NCBI GenBank assembly: GCA_024276455.1
Contig: JAJRXE010000448.1
Span: forward strand, 1-10,688
DNA from: Calditrichota bacterium
GTDB lineage: Bacteria > Calditrichota > Calditrichia > RBG-13-44-9
Reading direction: 5' to 3'
DNA: 10,688 bases
The notes beneath the pieces are model-generated. The model did not search any database. It had not been told where the DNA came from and saw nothing but the letters and a program-made list of their open reading frames with translations. The stretch's first letter is position 1; each line of letters starts with the position of its first letter. A program made the translations under genes and the position numbers. Shown here in pieces: positions 5,962-10,688 of the stretch.

Positions 5962-5987
5962 ATAAAAACCTGATCGCTGCAGGTTCT
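5962..5987 (-). terminator. Candidate terminator of the kinase-activator operon
   Basis: On the minus strand AACCTG and CAGGTT flank a 7-base loop, and the second arm runs on into TTTTTATC. It lies about 70 bp after the activator's stop codon, on the correct strand. The stem is only 6 bp, so strength is uncertain. Confidence 0.45.
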
Positions 5988-6022
5988 ATATTGGTAGGAA
6001 ATTTTACGTCACAATCAATACC

Positions 6023-6048
6023 GAGCCCGTTGGGCTCCCACAGGGCTC
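6023..6048. repeat. Solitary fragment of the hairpin repeat, copy D
   Basis: GAGCCC-GTT-GGGCTC (6023-6037) repeats the third module of the nearby elements with a changed loop, and another GGGCTC follows at 6043-6048. It begins only 6 bp beyond the activator's stop codon. On the minus strand it has no T-run, so it looks like a repeat remnant rather than a terminator. Confidence 0.6.
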
Positions 6049-6054
6049 AATTCC

Positions 6055-7416
6055 TTAGATGATTCCCAGCTTCTTCATTTTTTTGAAGAGATTGGAGCGG
6101 TCGATTCCCAACACCTGGGCGGCGGCGCTCTTTTTCCAGTCTAATTTTTGCAAGGTCTGCAGAATGTACCGTTTTTCGAATTGTTGAAGGGCGGTGCGCA
6201 GATCGGCGATCTCCTCTTCTCCCACCAGATCGGAGCCGGGAGCGGAAATTCGATCCATTTCAAACACCCGCTGCACATCCGAGATTCTGATTTCGCTTCC
6301 TTCGGTAAAAATCACCAGCTTTTCAATCACATTTCGCAGTTCCCGCACATTGCCGGGCCAGTGGTAGTGCATTAAAAACGCTTCGGCCTGGCGATGAATA
6401 GGTAACAAGCGGCGATTGTGGGTTTCACAATACAACTTTAAAAAGTGGTAAGACAGCGGGAGCACATCCTCCATTCTTTCTCGCAGGGGCGGAATATGAA
6501 TTCGGATGACATTCAACCGGTGGAACAGGTCTTTTCGGAAACGGCCCTCGGCAACCAGGCGATTAATATCCTGATTGGTCGCTGCAATCACCCGCACGTC
6601 CACCTGTTGGGGACGGGTATCTCCCAGCATTTCGACCTCGTTCTCTTCCAGCACCCGGAGCAATTTGGCCTGCAAATGCAAATCCATTTCTCCGATTTCG
6701 TCCAGAAACAGGGTTCCGCCGTCGGCTTCCAGAAATTTGCCCCGATGATCGGACACTGCCCCGGTAAAGGAGCCTTTGCGGTGCCCGAAAAGCTCGCTCT
6801 CCAGCAAGTCGTGAGGAATGGCGGCACAGTTTACCTTAATATAGGGCTTCCCCTGCCGCTGGCTGTGGTGGTGAATCGCCCAGGCCACCAGTTCCTTCCC
6901 GGTGCCGCTTTCGCCGGTAATGAGCACCTTGGTGTTGGTGTTGGCCACCCGCCGAATCATCTCAAACACCCGCTTCATGGCCGCACTTTCCCCAATCATG
7001 CGATAATTGCTGGCCAATTCCTGATAAATGGTTTCCTTGCTCTGCAGCAGCTCATTTTTCTGGAGGGCATTGCGGATGGTTACCAGCAAGCGATCCGGAT
7101 CGATGGGCTTCTCGATGAAATCAAAAGCTCCCTCTTTAATCGCCTCCACGGCAATCTCAATATTACTCTGGCCGGAAATCATAATCACCGGGGTCATGAT
7201 GGAGAGGTGCCCAATCAATTTCAACAGCTCCAGCCCATTAATTCCCGGCATCCGAACATCCAACAGCACGGCCTGGTAGCGATTCTGGTGCATCAATTCT
7301 TCCACTTGCATCGGATTGGATACGGCATCCACATCGTAGCGGTGAAGCTTGAGAATTTTCTTGAGCGACTTCAACAAATTTTCATCGTCATCTACGATGA
7401 GAATTTTCGGTACCAT
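6055..7416 (-). CDS. NtrC-type sigma-54-dependent response regulator
   Basis: This 453-residue cytoplasmic activator has three domains. A receiver domain covers residues ~4-118, with acidic pocket DDD at 9-11, phosphoacceptor Asp53 (LLDVRMPG), Ser81 and Lys103. An AAA+ sigma-54 interaction domain covers ~140-375, with Walker A GESGTGKE at 168-175, the sigma-54 contact loop GSFTGA at 215-220 (most relatives have GAFTGA), Walker B GGTLFLDEIGE at 233-243 and the arginine-finger region FRKDLFHRLNV at 293-303. A C-terminal Fis-type helix-turn-helix covers ~420-453 (AAAQVLGIDRSNLFKKMKKLGI). I chose the ATG at 7414-7416 (MVPKILIVDDDE), the normal receiver start, with AGGA 8 bases upstream. An ATG at 7464, also preceded by AGGA, would add 16 residues. 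It lies 194 bp downstream of the kinase gene, which should encode its partner, and its own upstream -24/-12 match suggests autoregulation. Signal and targets are not directly visible. Confidence 0.95.
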   Translation of the reverse strand: MVPKILIVDDDENLLKSLKKILKLHRYDVDAVSNPMQVEELMHQNRYQAVLLDVRMPGINGLELLKLIGHLSIMTPVIMISGQSNIEIAVEAIKEGAFDFIEKPIDPDRLLVTIRNALQKNELLQSKETIYQELASNYRMIGESAAMKRVFEMIRRVANTNTKVLITGESGTGKELVAWAIHHHSQRQGKPYIKVNCAAIPHDLLESELFGHRKGSFTGAVSDHRGKFLEADGGTLFLDEIGEMDLHLQAKLLRVLEENEVEMLGDTRPQQVDVRVIAATNQDINRLVAEGRFRKDLFHRLNVIRIHIPPLRERMEDVLPLSYHFLKLYCETHNRRLLPIHRQAEAFLMHYHWPGNVRELRNVIEKLVIFTEGSEIRISDVQRVFEMDRISAPGSDLVGEEEIADLRTALQQFEKRYILQTLQKLDWKKSAAAQVLGIDRSNLFKKMKKLGII

Positions 7417-7610
7417 GGTAAAATCCTGTTTGCGCTGAGTGAATGGCGATTTTTTTGAATCCATTGTTTCTTTTTTCCTGGAAAACAAAATGCAAAATCC
7501 ATTCCAGCGGAAGCCTTGCCGCTCCGTTTTCCATATTTAGCGCGGATAATCAGGTGCTGGAGGCGCTCACCCGGTGCAAATCAGCTCGCCGACAAAACCA
7601 CCCCGACCCG
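7417..7610 (-). other. Kinase-activator intergenic leader
   Basis: This gap separates the kinase stop from the chosen activator start. It contains the -24/-12 match at 7491-7507 and two possible activator starts. I see no convincing terminator after the kinase gene, so transcripts from upstream probably also read into the activator. Confidence 0.5.
7491..7507 (-). promoter_or_regulatory. Putative sigma-54 (-24/-12) promoter of the activator gene
   Basis: The minus strand reads CTGGAATG-GATT-TTGCA. The near-invariant -24 GG and -12 GC are both present at the exact 12-bp spacing, and the complete TTGCA -12 block matches; the -24 block differs at two positions (TGGAATG for TGGCACG). The start would be near 7481, upstream of both ATG candidates but too near the TTG at 7488 to allow initiation there. 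It suggests that the activator drives its own gene. Confidence 0.5.
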
Positions 7611-10148
7611 TTACGCCAGAGGAAGATCGGAATTCTGCTTCGAATCGGTTTCGTTTTCTTCCCGAAATGGCAGGGTAATCCGTACAATGGTTCCCATTTT
7701 CTTTCGGGAATAAACCGCAATCTGTCCACCGTGATCCTCAATGATCTTTTTGGCAATGGCCAATCCCATTCCCGTACCGTCGGTTTTGGTGGTAAAGAAT
7801 GGTTCAAATATTTTGTCCTTAATGGCCGGATCGATGCCGGGCCCATTGTCGGCGATTTCAATCTGTACCATGCGGCTGAAATGGTCGTCCAGTTGCCGCC
7901 CCAGCAGGGTGCTGACCCGAATATGGCCGCGTCCCTGCATGGCGTCGATGGCATTCTCTACCAGGGTGTGCAACACCAGCTCCAACTGCTGGGGATCTGC
8001 CCAGATGGTTTTAACCTCGGCGTCAAACTCCAGCTCAATCTGAAGCCCATCGTTTAGCAAGGAAGAAAACCGCTCCAAACTGTGGCGAATGGTCTGTTCC
8101 AGGTCGACCCATTGAAAATGGGGATTCTCCAGATTGACAAATTTGAGAAAATTGTTGGTAATTTGCCGCACCTTTTCCAGTTCGTTTTTCATCATCAGCA
8201 GGTCGTCCCGGATGTCTTCCCGGTTCTCAATCTCCATCTGCTCCAGGCGCATCTGGAGCGCTTTCAGGTTCAGAGAGACCGAAGAGAGGGGCTGTTTAAT
8301 ATCGTGTACCATCTTCTGCACCGAGCGGCTCCACACTTGCAGACGGTCGTTCAAAATCGGCTGTGTGTGGTCGTGAATTTCGATCAAATAGGCATAAATA
8401 TAATTGAAAGTAGTTCGAAACGGGGTGATAATGATCTCTCCCTTAAACTGCTGATCGGGATCGACAAAATTGATTTCGCACTGACAAAGCTTACCGGAGG
8501 TCATTCCCCGGCGAATACATTCCAGAACTTGTGGTCGTTCTCGAAGGATGTCTTCAACATGTTTTCCTTTAAAAATCGGCTCACTTAGGTGCAGTAATTC
8601 CTGAATCCTGGTGTTAAAATAGAAAGCCAACCCCTTGTGATCCAGAATCAGAATTCCATGTCTGGATTTCCGTAGGGAAAACAGCAAATAAGTAAAATAA
8701 ATATTGAAAATCGTCATCAGACGGTGCCCCAGGAGAATCAGACCGAAAACTATTCCACTCATACCGAGGAAAAGAACGGGTAACCAGGCATAAATTCGAT
8801 TCCTTTGTAAAGCGAAACGATAACAGTTTTTCCGGTCATGAACTACAAATTCTACCGGTTGCCCCGGACCATTAAAGCGCCTGGAATAATGATACCGGAT
8901 TCTTCCATTCACCGAAAGACGGGCAATGGGATTTAAGTCGTTGTTTAACAATAATAATCCTTTGGAATCCGCACCAACGATCTCCGCTTTCCCATCCTGA
9001 TTCAGGTCAAAAACGTCTAACATTCTGAAATCTTTAACCCGGAGTTGGACGGTTTTTTGTACCAGTAGATCGGGATTCAGCCGGGCGACTTTACCATCCC
9101 TCGTACCGCTATACAACCATGGACGATACCATTCCCGGTTTACCCGGGTTGGCAACAAATCCCAGCCGGCAAAAAACTGGCGGCGAATCATGACTCCTCT
9201 AGAATTGATTAAACACAAATAATCGTTAAACGATTTGTCCCCGGCATAAATGTAGGTAACCAGGAGGTAAGACTCCCCGGATATTTCCAGCGGTTCGCCA
9301 TGTATTCGGGAAGGATATTCTCCGAAACTGCGGGGAGGAAAGACAAAATTCAATTGCCGATCGAACACCAGGAACCAGGATTTATGATCGGTGTAATGGT
9401 TTCGGTCGTCAATATTCCCGGTAGCAGCCCCCAGAAGAATAATTTCCGGCTTTTGATCGCCCGTAAGATCATAAACCAGCAAATCGTTGATTCCGGCATT
9501 GGATAAAAACCGGTTGATTATCTTTTTTTTCCGGACATCAAAAATGAAAATTCCCCGGGGATGATGGGAGAACCCGGAATGCACCGCGAAGACCACTTCG
9601 GCAACTCCGTCGTCGTTCACATCCAGCAAATGCCCGATGACCTTTCCGACATCCCAGCGGTGGTACGGGTTGGGCTTCCGGACGCTGAGCAAATAATGGC
9701 GATCCAAAAGCCACCGTTTTAAATTCACATCAATAATGGACAAATAGAGGGAATCTCCTTGTTGGGTAAACACAAAGGTTTCGTCGTAACCATCTCCGCT
9801 GTAATCCCCGAAAAAAATCCAGCTGGCCTTTAATGGCTCATGAAAATTGAACTGATCAATTACATGGGAATCCTGCTGCCGGTGGGATAGAAAAACCAGG
9901 CTATATTTTTCACGCTGTTCGTTATTTCCAACCTCAATCTGCTCGCTGAATCCGTCATGATTAAAGTCATGATAAAGCAGAAAATTTCTGTTGTCAGTAA
10001 ACTTCTGGTCGGCAATTTTCAACTGATAGGGGTAAGAGGAACGATACACGATTACGGTCACAGTCCCCGCTACCAGGAGGGCAAACAGGAAAAAGAGGCC
10101 GTACAGTTGCCTGACCGAGGTGATATTTAACAGGTGGAAAAGGCTCAT
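7611..10148 (-). CDS. Membrane sensor histidine kinase with FG-GAP-like extracytoplasmic domain
   Basis: This is an 845-residue sensor kinase. A transmembrane helix at ~17-36 is followed by a ~415-residue extracytoplasmic domain with five FG-GAP/VCBS-type acidic loops: DFNHDGFSE (61-69), DYSGDGYDE (115-123), DVNDDGVAE (176-184), DLTGDQKPE (227-235) and DLNQDGKAE (381-389). In known proteins these loops bind calcium and punctuate a beta-propeller. A second helix at ~454-474 leads into a PAS-like segment (~495-590). Next come the dimerisation/phosphoacceptor helix with His615 (VHDIKQPL) and an ATPase domain with N-box Asn732, G1 DNGPGI (767-772), F-box FEPFFTTK (781-788) and G2 GTGMGLAI (791-798), so the kinase should be active. 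The start at 10148 lacks a good ribosome binding site (upstream bases GCACCTCG), but no later start keeps the first helix. It is transcribed before the NtrC-type activator, its likely partner. The ligand is unknown; a polysaccharide, an adhesin or an envelope state are possibilities only. Confidence 0.95.
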   Translation of the reverse strand: MSLFHLLNITSVRQLYGLFFLFALLVAGTVTVIVYRSSYPYQLKIADQKFTDNRNFLLYHDFNHDGFSEQIEVGNNEQREKYSLVFLSHRQQDSHVIDQFNFHEPLKASWIFFGDYSGDGYDETFVFTQQGDSLYLSIIDVNLKRWLLDRHYLLSVRKPNPYHRWDVGKVIGHLLDVNDDGVAEVVFAVHSGFSHHPRGIFIFDVRKKKIINRFLSNAGINDLLVYDLTGDQKPEIILLGAATGNIDDRNHYTDHKSWFLVFDRQLNFVFPPRSFGEYPSRIHGEPLEISGESYLLVTYIYAGDKSFNDYLCLINSRGVMIRRQFFAGWDLLPTRVNREWYRPWLYSGTRDGKVARLNPDLLVQKTVQLRVKDFRMLDVFDLNQDGKAEIVGADSKGLLLLNNDLNPIARLSVNGRIRYHYSRRFNGPGQPVEFVVHDRKNCYRFALQRNRIYAWLPVLFLGMSGIVFGLILLGHRLMTIFNIYFTYLLFSLRKSRHGILILDHKGLAFYFNTRIQELLHLSEPIFKGKHVEDILRERPQVLECIRRGMTSGKLCQCEINFVDPDQQFKGEIIITPFRTTFNYIYAYLIEIHDHTQPILNDRLQVWSRSVQKMVHDIKQPLSSVSLNLKALQMRLEQMEIENREDIRDDLLMMKNELEKVRQITNNFLKFVNLENPHFQWVDLEQTIRHSLERFSSLLNDGLQIELEFDAEVKTIWADPQQLELVLHTLVENAIDAMQGRGHIRVSTLLGRQLDDHFSRMVQIEIADNGPGIDPAIKDKIFEPFFTTKTDGTGMGLAIAKKIIEDHGGQIAVYSRKKMGTIVRITLPFREENETDSKQNSDLPLA

Positions 10149-10285
10149 CGAGGTGCGTTGGGTTTAAAATTGTAATTTTCGTTTAGAATAAATGTTTCCG
10201 TTAAAAAGTAATGTGATCAAGACAATAATTTCAAGGAAATATTTCTGAAAAAGTGGTTTTTTTGCAACAACCCAGGGGAAAAAAT

Positions 10286-10302
10286 GTGGTAAAAATTACC
10301 AC
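10286..10302. promoter_or_regulatory. Perfect palindrome upstream of the kinase gene
   Basis: GTGGTAA-AAA-TTACCAC is a 17-bp perfect inverted repeat with 7-bp arms, 138 bp upstream of the kinase start in AT-rich DNA. It could be an operator or activator site for the kinase operon. It overlaps the start of the small candidate gene at 10286, whose GTG is part of the left arm. No -24/-12 match was found between it and the kinase start. Confidence 0.4.
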
Positions 10303-10447
10303 TCTATTGTGCCTATTCCTCTTTTACTTTACAATTGACTTAGGCATACTATTTGCTAATTTATATTCAGGAAGTTGTTTAGTTGAAGAGTCCAATAAAG
10401 ATTTAGAACGGATTTTGGAGTTTTTTCAGAATTTCATTTTTATTTAA
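10286..10447 (+). CDS. Possible small membrane protein (weak)
   Basis: A 53-codon frame starts at a GTG preceded by AGGGGA with 7 bases between. It encodes MVKITTLLCLFLFYFTIDLG, continuing through a hydrophobic stretch into a polar, acidic C-terminal half (EESNKDLERILEFF). That resembles a signal-anchored micropeptide divergent from the kinase. However, the DNA is AT-rich, where hydrophobic frames arise by chance, and the start codon lies in the palindrome. I recognise no family. Confidence 0.25.
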   Translation: MVKITTLLCLFLFYFTIDLGILFANLYSGSCLVEESNKDLERILEFFQNFIFI

Positions 10448-10599
10448 AACACTATTTTTTATTTTTTAGATTCAAAAATGTTCGAAAAATGGCATCCAAG
10501 GAAAAACTACGACAAAAGGCAACCTGGAGTTCATGGTTGGGTCATAATTTTTTTTATTTAAATGAGACTGTTTCATTTTTTGTGTAAATACCCTTCACA
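10448..10599. other. AT-rich non-coding stretch
   Basis: This segment is dominated by T- and A-runs and contains no credible gene. At 10559-10577 AAATGAGA-CTG-TTTCATTT forms an 8-bp AT-rich hairpin with one G-T pair, followed by TTTTG on the plus strand. It could be a weak terminator for the small candidate gene. Composition differs visibly from the rest of the window. Confidence 0.4.
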
Positions 10600-10686
10600 T
10601 TAGAAATTCAAATTTAATCTTCCTTCGAAATGGATTGCCAGTTGGGCCACAATTTTTGTCCAGTCCCGAATGGCCGTTTTCCATTT
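10600..10686 (-). CDS. Possible C-terminal fragment of a gene entering from the right edge
   Basis: On the minus strand one frame runs from the window edge for 28 codons to TAA at 10600-10602. It encodes KWKTAIRDWTKIVAQLAIHF and a short tail, an amphipathic Trp-rich helix that looks more protein-like than the other two frames. I cannot identify the family. If real, it would lie upstream of the kinase, on the same strand, separated by a 450-bp AT-rich gap. Confidence 0.3.
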   Translation of the reverse strand, partial: KWKTAIRDWTKIVAQLAIHFEGRLNLNF

Positions 10687-10688
10687 CT

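Noticed and set aside
6023..6037. GAGCCC-GTT-GGGCTC as terminator of the activator gene
   Set aside because: No T-run follows on the minus strand, and the sequence matches a module of the neighbouring repeats. The hairpin at 5962-5987 is a better candidate.
6445..7458. 337-codon plus-strand frame opposite the activator
   Set aside because: This is an antisense shadow of a clearly recognisable NtrC-type gene, with His/Gln-rich composition typical of reverse-strand translation.
10149..10300. Sigma-54 promoter for the kinase gene
   Set aside because: I checked GC dinucleotides on the minus strand here for a GG 12 bp upstream and found none, for example around TTGCAA at 10261-10266 or ACGCAC next to the start.

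Overview
The window reads as chromosomal DNA from a Gram-negative bacterium. It encodes a lipoprotein with a lipobox, an exported protein, a membrane-anchored histidine kinase with a large predicted periplasmic domain, and an NtrC-type sigma-54 activator. Coding DNA looks near 50% G+C, and the right flank is much more AT-rich. The FG-GAP-type kinase sensor, the coiled-coil lipoprotein (which recalls Bacteroidota proteins) and the cluster of palindromic intergenic repeats suggest the FCB group or a neighbour such as Calditrichota/KSB1. This is inference and was not tested. There is no sign of phage, CRISPR or an insertion sequence.

Layout. (1) 2-85 (+): the last 27 codons of an unidentified gene. 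(2) 86-420: convergent intergenic DNA with an AT-rich hairpin and a possible decayed FG-GAP reading frame. (3) 421-3161 (-): a phosphate cluster, in transcription order a CYTH triphosphatase, a PhoU-like DUF47 protein and a PiT phosphate transporter with a long C-terminal tail. (4) 3162-3634: a divergent regulatory region. (5) 3635-5227 (+): a small helical protein, an exported protein and a coiled-coil lipoprotein, closed by a strong intrinsic terminator at 5290-5325. (6) 5366-6037: a cluster of composite hairpin repeats, two copies being offset by almost exactly 207 bp. (7) 6055-10148 (-): a two-component system, with the kinase gene upstream of its sigma-54 activator. (8) 10149-10688: AT-rich DNA with a weak small-membrane-protein candidate and a possible partial gene at the edge.

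How it may work together. Three sites match the -24/-12 sigma-54 promoter with exact GG-to-GC (or near-GC) spacing. One lies before DUF47-PiT (2608-2622, -), one before the three-gene envelope operon (3571-3587, +), and one directly before the activator itself (7491-7507, -). The activator carries every motif needed to drive sigma-54 promoters. The simplest hypothesis is a local regulon: the kinase senses something through its extracytoplasmic propeller-like domain, phosphorylates the activator, and the activator controls its own gene, the envelope operon and perhaps phosphate uptake. Inverted repeats 50-120 bp upstream of the envelope promoter are candidate activator sites. The promoters are sequence matches only and the regulon is inference.
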